Shown here: piece by piece, positions 1 to 5,576 of the stretch
Layout: each line of letters opens with the position of its first letter
Position numbering within the stretch: position 1 is the stretch's first letter
Assembly (NCBI GenBank): GCA_937916005.1
Contig: CALGIA010000226.1
Location: 1 to 8,187, forward strand
Source of the DNA: an uncultured Rhodospirillaceae bacterium
Lineage (GTDB): Bacteria > Pseudomonadota > Alphaproteobacteria > MPNO01
DNA length: 8,187 nucleotides
Direction of reading: 5' to 3'
Program-made: the position numbers and the translations under genes
Notes under the pieces: generated by a model
What the model was told of the DNA's origin: nothing
What the model saw: only the letters and a program-made list of their open reading frames with translations
Databases searched by the model: none

Positions 1-333
1 CGAAAGACCGAGATGATCATTTCCGGCGGCGAAAATATTTATCCGCGCGAGGTGGAGGAGGCGATCCTGCATCATCCGGCGGTGGCCGACGCCGCCGTGA
101 TCGGCGTGCCCGACGACCATTGGGGCGAATCCGTGCTGGCCTTCGTGGTCGCGCGCGATGGCGAAACCCTCGACGAGTCCGGTCTCATCGAATTTTGCGG
201 CGACCGGATCGCCAGCTACAAGAAACCGCGCCGGGTCGAATTCCGTGATGTTCTGCCACGCAATTCCACCGGCAAGATCGACAAGGTTTCGCTGCGCAAA
301 CCGTTCTGGGAAGGGCGGGACCGGCAGGTTTGA
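1..333 (+). CDS. Acyl-CoA synthetase (AMP-forming), C-terminal part
   Basis: This is the last 110 codons of an ANL-superfamily acyl-CoA ligase whose 5' part lies outside the window; the reading frame is open from base 1. The opening RKTEMIISGGENIYPREVE matches the A8 hinge region that starts the mobile C-terminal domain. PRNSTGKIDK near the end (about residues 88-97 of the fragment) is the A10 motif, whose lysine in TGK is the family's adenylation-step catalytic lysine. The family joins a carboxylic acid to CoA through an acyl-AMP intermediate. The substrate pocket is in the missing N-terminal domain, so the acid cannot be named. The stop codon is 17 bases before the ATG of the next gene on the same strand, suggesting an operon. 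Together with the nearby oxygenase and hydratase, a fatty or aromatic acid substrate is plausible, but this is inference. Confidence 0.93.
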   Translation, partial: RKTEMIISGGENIYPREVEEAILHHPAVADAAVIGVPDDHWGESVLAFVVARDGETLDESGLIEFCGDRIASYKKPRRVEFRDVLPRNSTGKIDKVSLRKPFWEGRDRQV

Positions 334-336
334 AAT

Positions 337-345
337 GGAAGGAAG
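337..345 (+). promoter_or_regulatory. Ribosome binding site for the 351 start
   Basis: The purine run GGAAGGAAG lies 5 bases before the ATG at 351. It is the reason for choosing that ATG over the in-frame TTG at 330, which overlaps the stop of the upstream ligase gene and has no comparable Shine-Dalgarno sequence. Confidence 0.6.
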
Positions 346-350
346 CGAAT

Positions 351-1331
351 ATGTCCGGACTTGATCTCAGCATTGCGCTGGAACGTTATGACCGCCACGT
401 GCCGTTTTTCATGGGGGCGGTAAAGCCGCCGGAAGGGCTGACGCTCAGACCCTACGAGGTCGGCATGGCGCCGCCCCGGCGCGACGGGGTGGACCGCCAC
501 CGGCGCTTTCTCGAAGACGGTGAGTTCGACATCTGCGAGACCTCGCTGTCGTCCCATATCATCGCCACAAGCCGGGGCGCGCCGTTTGTCGGTATCCCGG
601 TGTTCCCGCGCCGGCTGTTCAGTCAGAATCATTTCTTCGTCAATGTGAATGCGGGGATCGAGACACCCCGGGATCTGATCGGCAAGCGGGTGATCATCCG
701 TACGTTCCAGACCACCATGTCGGTTCTGGCGCTGGGCGATCTCAAATTTGAATATGGCGTGCCGTGGGAAGATATCAGCTGGATCGTGGCCGCCGATGAG
801 GTCATGAAGCTGGGCGACCGCAAGGGGGTGCAGGTCCGCCAGGTCGACATGGATTCCGATATCGGGCAGATGCTGATTGACGGCGAGGCCGACGCCATGA
901 TCCATCCCCATCCGCCGCCCAAGGTGCTTGAGGCCAAGGACCGTGTGCGTCCGCTCTTCCCCGACCGCCGGGCCGAAATGCTGCGCTATCACGGCAAGAA
1001 CGGCTATTACCCGATCATGCACGTCATCGCCTTCAAGAAGGCGCTGATCGATGCGGAGCCCTGGCTGGCCAAGGCGGTCATGGACATGTGGAACGATGCC
1101 AGCCAACAGGCCCGCGCGTTCTATGAGGACCCGGGATACTCGACGCTGGCATTCGCCCGCAACGAGTTCGAGGAAGAGCTGGAAACCCTGGGCGCTGATC
1201 CATGGACGTCCGGCATCGCGGCCAACCGCATAAACCTGGAGCGCTTCATCGGCTATTCATACGACCAGCGCCTCATCGAACAGCCCATCCCCGTGGACAG
1301 CCTGTTCCATGAGTCCACCTGGGAGAGTTGA
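351..1331 (+). CDS. 4,5-dihydroxyphthalate decarboxylase-like / substrate-binding-protein-fold protein
   Basis: This 326-residue protein resembles the 4,5-dihydroxyphthalate decarboxylase (Pht5-like) group, which shares the type II periplasmic binding protein fold with NMT1/SsuA-type binding proteins. Recognisable blocks are LSIALERYDRHVPFF at the N-terminus, the block around FDICETSLSSHI (about 59-70), GIPVFPRR (81-88), and a domain-crossing DLIGKRVIIRTFQTT (108-122). The length is close to that expected for the group. There is no signal peptide or lipobox: the N-terminus MSGLDLSIALERYD is not hydrophobic enough, which favours a cytoplasmic enzyme over a transport receptor. Such proteins are often annotated as ABC transporter substrate-binding proteins, and no permease or ATPase gene is in the window. 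The neighbouring acyl-CoA ligase ends 17 bases upstream. Family membership is fairly clear; the reaction is not, and phthalate as substrate is not supported by context alone. Confidence 0.8.
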   Translation: MSGLDLSIALERYDRHVPFFMGAVKPPEGLTLRPYEVGMAPPRRDGVDRHRRFLEDGEFDICETSLSSHIIATSRGAPFVGIPVFPRRLFSQNHFFVNVNAGIETPRDLIGKRVIIRTFQTTMSVLALGDLKFEYGVPWEDISWIVAADEVMKLGDRKGVQVRQVDMDSDIGQMLIDGEADAMIHPHPPPKVLEAKDRVRPLFPDRRAEMLRYHGKNGYYPIMHVIAFKKALIDAEPWLAKAVMDMWNDASQQARAFYEDPGYSTLAFARNEFEEELETLGADPWTSGIAANRINLERFIGYSYDQRLIEQPIPVDSLFHESTWES

Positions 1332-1337
1332 ACGGGG

Positions 1338-2156
1338 TTATTTCCCCTCGTAGACCGGTTTGCGTTTTTCGCGGAACGCGCGGATGCCTTCGCCGTGATC
1401 GTCCGATTTGATCAGGACGCTCTGGCCGATGCGTTCCAGGATACGGCCCGAGCTTGAATCCATGTCGTCGCAGGCATTCATGATCGCCTTGGCCAGCCCC
1501 ATGGCCATGGGGGCCTTGGTGGTGAGCTTGCGGGCCAGCGCCATGGCGGCTTCGTGCAGTTCCTCATAGGGCGCGAGCCGGGTCACCAGACCGGTGATCA
1601 TGGCCCGTTCCGTATCGATGAACTCGCCGGCCAGCACCATTTCCTTGGCCCAGCCGGGACCGACCAGCTTGACCAGGCGGGAACAGCCGCCCGAGCCGGG
1701 GATCAGATTGATGTTTCCCTCGGTAAAGCCGAACTTGGTGCCCTCGGCGGCGATCCGGAAATCGCACGCCATGGCGAGTTCGAGCCCACCACAGGCGCAG
1801 ATGCCGTGCACGGCGGCGATCACCGGCACCTCGATGCGTTCCAGCCGGTCGAAGAAATCATGGATCCAGCGGTATTCGATGCGGAAACGTTCCGTATCCC
1901 ACTCCTGTTCGAACCAGGAAATATCGGCCCCGGCGCAAAAGGCGCGTTCGCCGGCGCCCTCGAAGATGATCGCGCGGATATTGCCGTTGGCTTCAAGCCG
2001 CGGGCCGATCCAGTTGAACTCGGCGCGCATGTCGTCATTGAAGGCGTTGAGCCGTTCCGGCCGGTTCAGGGTGATGACCAGAATATCGTCTTCGAATTCG
2101 ACTTTCAGCGCCTTGAAATCATAGGACGCGATGACGTCGTTGGATTCGTTGATCAT
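1338..2156 (-). CDS. Enoyl-CoA hydratase/isomerase family protein
   Basis: This 272-residue crotonase-fold protein is close to the usual family length of about 260. The first oxyanion-hole motif is AFCAGADI (72-79). The second block, GGLELAMACDFRIA (123-136), carries Glu126, and FGFTEGNINLIPGSGG (142-157) carries Glu146. These correspond, with the same 20-residue spacing, to the two catalytic glutamates of rat mitochondrial hydratase (144 and 164), so true hydratase chemistry on a trans-2-enoyl-CoA is likely. Isomerase or ring-cleaving crotonases usually differ at one of these positions. The start is the ATG at 2156, 12 bases after the stop of the di-iron oxygenase gene; its Shine-Dalgarno sequence is weak, consistent with operon expression and possible coupling. 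The 3' end faces the decarboxylase-like gene with only 6 bases between stop codons. The N-terminal 15 or so residues are a little longer than typical. Confidence 0.93.
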   Translation of the reverse strand: MINESNDVIASYDFKALKVEFEDDILVITLNRPERLNAFNDDMRAEFNWIGPRLEANGNIRAIIFEGAGERAFCAGADISWFEQEWDTERFRIEYRWIHDFFDRLERIEVPVIAAVHGICACGGLELAMACDFRIAAEGTKFGFTEGNINLIPGSGGCSRLVKLVGPGWAKEMVLAGEFIDTERAMITGLVTRLAPYEELHEAAMALARKLTTKAPMAMGLAKAIMNACDDMDSSSGRILERIGQSVLIKSDDHGEGIRAFREKRKPVYEGK

Positions 2157-2168
2157 GTTTACGTGCGC

Positions 2169-2930
2169 CTAGGCCTGGAGGGACAGAAGGATTTCTTTCG
2201 AGCTGTCGGCCAGCTCGCACTTGATGGCCTCGAAGGCGGCGATGGGCGGGAATTTCAGCCCGGGGCCTTCCATGTGGCCGCGCATTTCCGCCAGGTAGCG
2301 GTTGACGATCACTTCGGTCGGGTTGCGCTTCAGTCCGGTGGCCAGGCACATTTCGTTGTCCGGCCCGGCAAGACGCCCGAACGCGCGCTTGACGCAGTTG
2401 GGCAGCACCCGGTTGAAGATTGTCTGGAATTGGGCCAGTTTTTTCGGGTCCTTGGCGAATTCCTTCAGGTTTTCCACGCCATTGTCGTAATGGTCTTCCT
2501 CATCGGCCAGCACCACTTCCTGGCTGTCCGCCCAGGGCAGATAGCTCGACTGACGGTATTCCATGATCTGATGGCTGCCGGCGCGGTCGACCGTGAAGTT
2601 GAAGACCGCGATATCAAGCCAGTTGTTGAGATCGAGCTGCCAGAACTCATCGGCGTCCGGGCGCGCTGCGATAATGGCCTCCGGATCTTCGCCGAGATCG
2701 ATCAGCAGATCATACAGACCCTGGCTGTGGCGCGCTTCCTCGGCGGCGAATTCAGCGGCGAGATACTTGTCGGCCCAGGTCGGGCCGGCGGTCACCGCCT
2801 TGCCGAACACTTCCGCCGTGGCGGTTTCGGCGAAAAGCTGGCGGCTCATCAAACGAACCAGCAAACCCTTATAGTCGCCGGCGGCTTCGGCCGGTGTGCG
2901 CAGTTTCGATTCAGCGGTGATCTGGCTCAT
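2169..2930 (-). CDS. PaaA/PaaC-like di-iron oxygenase subunit
   Basis: This 253-residue ferritin-like protein aligns by eye with PaaA, the catalytic subunit of phenylacetyl-CoA epoxidase. AEVFG (39-43) matches PaaA SEIVG, EEARHSQGLYDLL (64-76) matches DEAGHGLYLYS, VDRAG (114-118) matches VDGAA, LADEEDHYDNG (141-151) matches CKEESFHQRQG, and FNRVLP...FGRLAGPDN (172-192) matches NRFWWP...FGPND. The inferred iron ligands are Glu40, Glu65, His68, Asp115, Glu144 and His147, so the di-iron site looks complete. It is shorter than PaaA (about 309). The ATG at 2930 was chosen because GGAG lies 7 bases upstream on the - strand; an in-frame extension to 3008 has no such site and would swallow the control region. 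It is co-transcribed with the enoyl-CoA hydratase and divergent from a LysR gene. No PaaB, C, D or E partner is in the window, so its reductase and substrate are unknown. Confidence 0.82.
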   Translation of the reverse strand: MSQITAESKLRTPAEAAGDYKGLLVRLMSRQLFAETATAEVFGKAVTAGPTWADKYLAAEFAAEEARHSQGLYDLLIDLGEDPEAIIAARPDADEFWQLDLNNWLDIAVFNFTVDRAGSHQIMEYRQSSYLPWADSQEVVLADEEDHYDNGVENLKEFAKDPKKLAQFQTIFNRVLPNCVKRAFGRLAGPDNEMCLATGLKRNPTEVIVNRYLAEMRGHMEGPGLKFPPIAAFEAIKCELADSSKEILLSLQA

Positions 2931-2937
2931 ATTTCGT

Positions 2938-2941
2938 CTCC
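2938..2941 (-). promoter_or_regulatory. Ribosome binding site of the di-iron oxygenase gene
   Basis: GGAG on the - strand lies 7 bases before the ATG at 2930. It decides the start against longer in-frame options. Confidence 0.6.
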
Positions 2942-2950
2942 AACGGGTCA

Positions 2951-2998
2951 AATCCGACGCAAATCCTGCCTCACGCGGGAGGAGGTTTGCGGTCGAAT
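2951..2998. promoter_or_regulatory. Imperfect dyad in the divergent control region
   Basis: The left arm contains CGACGCAAA (2955-2963) and the right arm TTTGCGGTCG (2986-2995). These are reverse complements apart from one inserted base, with weaker matching on both sides. It lies 20 to 70 bases upstream of the di-iron oxygenase start, within its likely 5' untranslated or promoter region. It could be a second operator or a leader hairpin. The match is imperfect and may be chance in GC-rich DNA. Confidence 0.3.
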
Positions 2999-3033
2999 CA
3001 GGGGTCAATTTCTAAATCGGCGGGATATTGAAG

Positions 3034-3052
3034 TGATTTCGGGTATAAATCA
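3034..3052. promoter_or_regulatory. T-N11-A LysR-type operator candidate
   Basis: TGATTT and AAATCA form a perfect 6-base inverted repeat around a 7-base spacer. T3037 and A3049 sit symmetrically and give the T-N11-A core known for LysR-family binding sites. It lies in the 151-base gap between the divergent di-iron oxygenase and LysR genes, ending 29 bases before the regulator's ATG. It overlaps TATAAAT (3044-3050), which could serve as a -10 box for the regulator, so binding could both repress the regulator's own gene and control the divergent operon. That role is inference from the usual LysR arrangement. Confidence 0.6.
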
Positions 3053-3081
3053 AATTGTTAAACTCTATAATCGTCATCAGT

Positions 3082-3999
3082 ATGGTCAATATCAGAAACA
3101 TAGATCTCAACCTTCTGGTCGCGCTCGACGTGCTGCTTGATGAACGCAATGTCAGCCGGGCGGCGCGGCGTCTCAACCTGTCTCAGCCGGCGGTCAGCGG
3201 GATCCTCAACCGGCTGCGCGCGACGTTTGGCGATGATCTGTTCGTGCGCGACCGCAGGGGCATTCGTCCGACCCCTCGGGCGGTGGACCTCATCGGTCCG
3301 GTAAAATCGGTTTTGCAGGACATCGACGACATGCTGTCGGCGGCGCCCTTCGTGCCTGAATCGGCCGACATGGTGTTCTCCGTCGCGGCGACCGACTATG
3401 CCCAGTTTATCTTTGTTGCGCCGCTGATCCGCGCGGTACATGCGGCTGCGCCGGGCATCCGCTTTGCAATCGTTTTCACCGATGCCCGCGCCATGCCCGA
3501 TCAACTCGAGCGTCAGGAAATCGATTTTGCCGTCACGGTGCCTGAAATGGCCCCGCCCAAATGCCATTCGGTGGAACTGTTCCGCGAACGCTATATCGGC
3601 GCCGTGCGCAAGGATCATCCGAGTGTGAAGCGCGGCATGACCCTGGACCATTTCTGCCGGCTCGACCATGTCCTGGTCACGCCGTCGGGCGACAGTTTCC
3701 GGGGGCCGACCGACGATGCGCTCGCCGCCATCGGCAGAAGCCGCCGCGTGATCGCCACGGTGCCGACATTTCTGAGCCTGCCCGGCATTTTGCAGGCGAG
3801 CGATTGCATGGCCGTCGCGCCGGAACGCCTGCTGACCGCCTTCGGCCATGCGCTGAAACTGTTCGAGTTGCCGGTCACGATCCCCGAATTTCCCATGCAG
3901 GCGGTCTGGCACGATCGCACCCACCACAACCCGGCCCATCAGTGGCTGCGCGAGAAAATGATCGACGTGGCGAAAAATCTTCCCGTAACGGGGTCTTAA
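3082..3999 (+). CDS. LysR family transcriptional regulator (NodD/NahR type)
   Basis: This 305-residue protein has the standard LysR length. The N-terminal winged helix-turn-helix (about 5-65) reads NIDLNLLVALDVLLDERNVS, then AARRLNLSQPAVSGILNRLR, then DDLFVRDRRGIRPTPRA. The DLNLLVALD opening is typical of the NodD/NahR/LinR branch, whose members respond to aromatic inducers. The remaining residues form the two-lobed inducer-binding domain, beginning near ADMVFSVAATDYAQF. The ATG at 3082 gives the normal family N-terminus; a TTG at 3055 would add nine residues with no family match. No clear Shine-Dalgarno sequence precedes either start. The gene is divergent from the di-iron oxygenase/hydratase unit and shares with it a T-N11-A dyad, which makes that unit the likely target. 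Its stop codon overlaps the purD stop codon on the other strand. Confidence 0.95.
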   Translation: MVNIRNIDLNLLVALDVLLDERNVSRAARRLNLSQPAVSGILNRLRATFGDDLFVRDRRGIRPTPRAVDLIGPVKSVLQDIDDMLSAAPFVPESADMVFSVAATDYAQFIFVAPLIRAVHAAAPGIRFAIVFTDARAMPDQLERQEIDFAVTVPEMAPPKCHSVELFRERYIGAVRKDHPSVKRGMTLDHFCRLDHVLVTPSGDSFRGPTDDALAAIGRSRRVIATVPTFLSLPGILQASDCMAVAPERLLTAFGHALKLFELPVTIPEFPMQAVWHDRTHHNPAHQWLREKMIDVAKNLPVTGS

Positions 4000-5261
4000 A
4001 TCGCCCGCCAGCCGATGTCACGGCGGCAGAATCCGTCGGGCCAGTCGATGGCATCGACGGCCTGGTATGCGGTCTTTTGGGCATCGGCCACGGTGGCTCC
4101 CAGGGCGGTGACACCCAGGACGCGTCCGCCGGTGGCGAGAATCCTGCCGTCATCTTCCCTTGTGCCTGCGTGGAACACGGTCACGTCCGGGATTGCGCCG
4201 GCGGCGTCCAGCCCCCTGATCTCGGATCCCTTTTCGTAGTCGCCGGGATAGCCGTTGGCGGCCATGACCACGACCAGGGCCACTTCGTCATACCAGCGCA
4301 GATCGAAATTATCGAGCACCCCGTCGCGGGACGCGATCAGGGCGGGCAGCAAATCCGACTTCAGCCGCGCCATCAGCACCTGACATTCCGGGTCGCCGAA
4401 ACGCACATTATATTCCAGCAATCTGGGGACGCCGTTTTCGATCATCAGCCCGGCATAGAGCACGCCCTTGTAGGGGTGACCGTCCGCCGCCATGCCGCGA
4501 ATTGTGGGGTAGATGATCTCGGTCATGACCGTCTCGACCATGTCCTCGGTAACGACCGGGGCGGGGGAGTAGGCGCCCATGCCGCCCGTATTGGGGCCGG
4601 TGTCGCCGTCGCCGACCCGCTTGTGGTCCTGCGCCGACGCCAGCGGCAGGGCGTGTTCGCCGTCGACCAGCACGAAGAAGCTGGCTTCCTCGCCGTTCAG
4701 GAATTCCTCGATCACGATTTCCGCGCCCGCGTCCCCGAACCGGTTGCCCGATAGCATGTCGTCAATGGCGGCCTCGGCTTCGGCAATGGTTTCGGCGATG
4801 ATTACGCCCTTGCCAGCCGCCAGCCCATCGGCCTTGACCACGATGGGGGCGCCGTTTTCATGAACGAATTCCCTGGCCGCGTCCGGTGAGGTGAAACGGC
4901 CATAGAAGGCGGTCGGGATATTATATTTGGCGCACAGATCCTTCATGAAGCCCTTTGAGCCTTCCAGCATGGCGGCCTCGGCGCTGGGGCCGAAGGCCTT
5001 GATGCCGATGGCTTCGAGCCGGTCGACCAGCCCGCCGACCAGGGGCGCTTCCGGGCCGACCACGACGAACTCGATCTGGTTTTCCCGGGAAAAATCCACC
5101 AGGGCGTCTACGTCATCGCTCGCCACGGCAACGCATTCTGCCACATCGGCGATCCCCGCATTGCCCGGTGCGCAGTACAGCTTGTCGACCAGGGGCGATG
5201 CGGCGATGGTCCAGCACAGCGCGTGTTCACGCCCCCCGGACCCGACGACCAAAACCTTCAT
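3996..5261 (-). CDS. purD: Phosphoribosylamine-glycine ligase (GAR synthetase)
   Basis: PurD joins glycine to 5-phosphoribosylamine using ATP, the second step of de novo purine synthesis in the cytoplasm. The 421-residue product is near the usual length of about 430. MKVLVVGSGGREHA opens the N-terminal domain, and GPEAPLVGGL (69-78) follows. The ATP-grasp region includes VVKADGLAAGKGV (141-153), IEEFLNGEEASFF (184-196), and QDHKRVGDGDTGPNTGGMGA (211-230). The family signature RFGDPE is at 287-292, and the C-terminal domain follows. The ATG at 5261 gives the exact family N-terminus; an upstream in-frame start near 5330 would translate through the end of the foldback element and is rejected. 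An AAAGG-like site precedes the ATG by about 12 bases. A weak promoter candidate (TTGGTA, 16 bases, CACAAT on the - strand, 5311 to 5284) overlaps the element end. Confidence 0.98.
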   Translation of the reverse strand: MKVLVVGSGGREHALCWTIAASPLVDKLYCAPGNAGIADVAECVAVASDDVDALVDFSRENQIEFVVVGPEAPLVGGLVDRLEAIGIKAFGPSAEAAMLEGSKGFMKDLCAKYNIPTAFYGRFTSPDAAREFVHENGAPIVVKADGLAAGKGVIIAETIAEAEAAIDDMLSGNRFGDAGAEIVIEEFLNGEEASFFVLVDGEHALPLASAQDHKRVGDGDTGPNTGGMGAYSPAPVVTEDMVETVMTEIIYPTIRGMAADGHPYKGVLYAGLMIENGVPRLLEYNVRFGDPECQVLMARLKSDLLPALIASRDGVLDNFDLRWYDEVALVVVMAANGYPGDYEKGSEIRGLDAAGAIPDVTVFHAGTREDDGRILATGGRVLGVTALGATVADAQKTAYQAVDAIDWPDGFCRRDIGWRAI

Positions 5262-5302
5262 TCGTGGATAGCCTTTCGCAATGATTGTGAGACCGGATTG
5301 AT

Positions 5303-5327
5303 TAATACCAACCTGCGCGGATAGAGA
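5303..5327 (+). repeat. Left terminal inverted repeat of the foldback element
   Basis: These 25 bases, starting TAATACCAACCTGCGCGG and ending ATAGAGA, are the exact reverse complement of 5545-5569. Pairing resumes after two mismatches at 5330-5337. The outer edge is 41 bases from the purD start codon. Confidence 0.97.
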
Positions 5328-5339
5328 CACATATAGATT

Positions 5340-5429
5340 GCTTCCGCGCCCCGCCGGGTAGGAGCTGAACCGCGGGCGATGCGGGGCATCGTCAAGGTTT
5401 CGCGACGACCGTCGGCGGCGCGCGGAAGC
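5340..5429. repeat. Arm A of the foldback element
   Basis: GCTTCCGCGCCCCGCCG (5340-5356) pairs with 5413-5429 at 16 of 17 positions; the single mismatch is at 5350/5419. The enclosed loop holds a perfect 6-base hairpin with a GGG loop at 5377-5391. The arm begins two bases after the outer stem ends. Confidence 0.85.
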
Positions 5430-5440
5430 GACCGGAACGG

Positions 5441-5534
5441 CGGCTTTTCAAGGCTTTCGGATGTCGTCGCGCGCGTCTTCCGATACACCGTATCGCCACG
5501 CCACGCGCTCCTAACCGAAAACCTTGAAAAGCCG
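5441..5534. repeat. Arm B of the foldback element
   Basis: CGGCTTTTCAAGGCTTTCGG (5441-5460) pairs with 5515-5534 at 19 of 20 positions, with one C/A mismatch (5454/5521). Further perfect pairings nest inside: GCGCGT (5471-5476) with ACGCGC (5503-5508), and a tip hairpin at 5481-5495. The arm abuts the outer stem with no unpaired base on the right side. Confidence 0.88.
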
Positions 5535-5544
5535 TCTATATGAA

Positions 5545-5569
5545 TCTCTATCCGCGCAGGTTGGTATTA
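5545..5569 (-). repeat. Right terminal inverted repeat of the foldback element
   Basis: These 25 bases, ending GCAGGTTGGTATTA, are the exact reverse complement of 5303-5327. The repeat ends 7 bases before the xseA ATG at 5577, so it occupies the position where a Shine-Dalgarno site would normally lie. Confidence 0.97.
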
Positions 5570-5576
5570 GCATAGA

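Larger units (their letters stand above)
5303..5569. mobile_element. 267-base foldback (MITE-like) intergenic element
   Basis: This element occupies 267 of the 315 bases between divergent purD and xseA. The outer stem pairs 5303-5337 with 5535-5569: 25 perfect positions, two mismatches, then 8 perfect. Inside are two arms, 5340-5356 with 5413-5429 (16 of 17) and 5441-5460 with 5515-5534 (19 of 20). The arms nearly abut the outer stem, giving a three-way junction. Arm tips carry perfect small hairpins at 5377-5391 (CGATGC, GGG, GCATCG) and 5481-5495 (CGATAC, ACC, GTATCG). No credible coding frame is present. TA at each end (5303-5304 and 5568-5569) would fit a TA target duplication, as seen for IS630/mariner-derived MITEs and for ERIC and Correia repeats, but TA is palindromic and part of the repeat, so this is weak. 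Alternatives are a structured RNA or a barrier between divergent promoters. Copy number elsewhere in the genome is unknown. Confidence 0.7.

Noticed and set aside
216..1106. 296-codon - strand frame opposite the ligase end and decarboxylase-like gene
   Set aside because: It is antisense to recognisable coding sequence, rich in H, R and D in a shadow-like pattern, and has no motif.
2931..3008. N-terminal extension of the di-iron protein to 3008
   Set aside because: A GGAG site is correctly spaced for the ATG at 2930, and the extension would run through the divergent control region and its dyad.
2945..3008. Direct repeat GGGTCAA at 2945-2951 and 3002-3008
   Set aside because: Seven bases is too short to be meaningful at this spacing, and it is not symmetric like the T-N11-A site.
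1554..3140. Long open frame of 528 codons on the + strand, antisense to the hydratase and di-iron oxygenase genes
   Set aside because: It lies wholly opposite two genes with clear family motifs, has no recognisable domain or ribosome site, and its composition (many G, F, H, D and Q residues) is typical of the reverse frame of GC-rich genes.
3058..3939. 293-codon - strand frame opposite the LysR gene
   Set aside because: The + strand frame has a full LysR helix-turn-helix and normal length; the antisense frame shows no domain.
3561..4754. 397-codon + strand frame spanning the LysR end and antisense purD
   Set aside because: It crosses two well-supported genes in other frames and has no family similarity; this is a GC-rich shadow frame.
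5262..5330. N-terminal extension of PurD to an upstream start at 5330
   Set aside because: The ATG at 5261 gives the exact family N-terminus MKVLVVGSGGREHA; the extension would translate the end of the foldback element.
5258..5488. 76-codon - strand frame in the purD-xseA gap
   Set aside because: It runs through the foldback element and the purD start, has no ribosome site or known motif, and the inverted repeats explain the sequence better.
5303..5569. Foldback element as an ordinary bidirectional terminator, CRISPR array or integron attC site
   Set aside because: It sits between divergent 5' ends, not at gene ends; it has inverted rather than regularly spaced direct repeats; and no integrase or cas gene is present.
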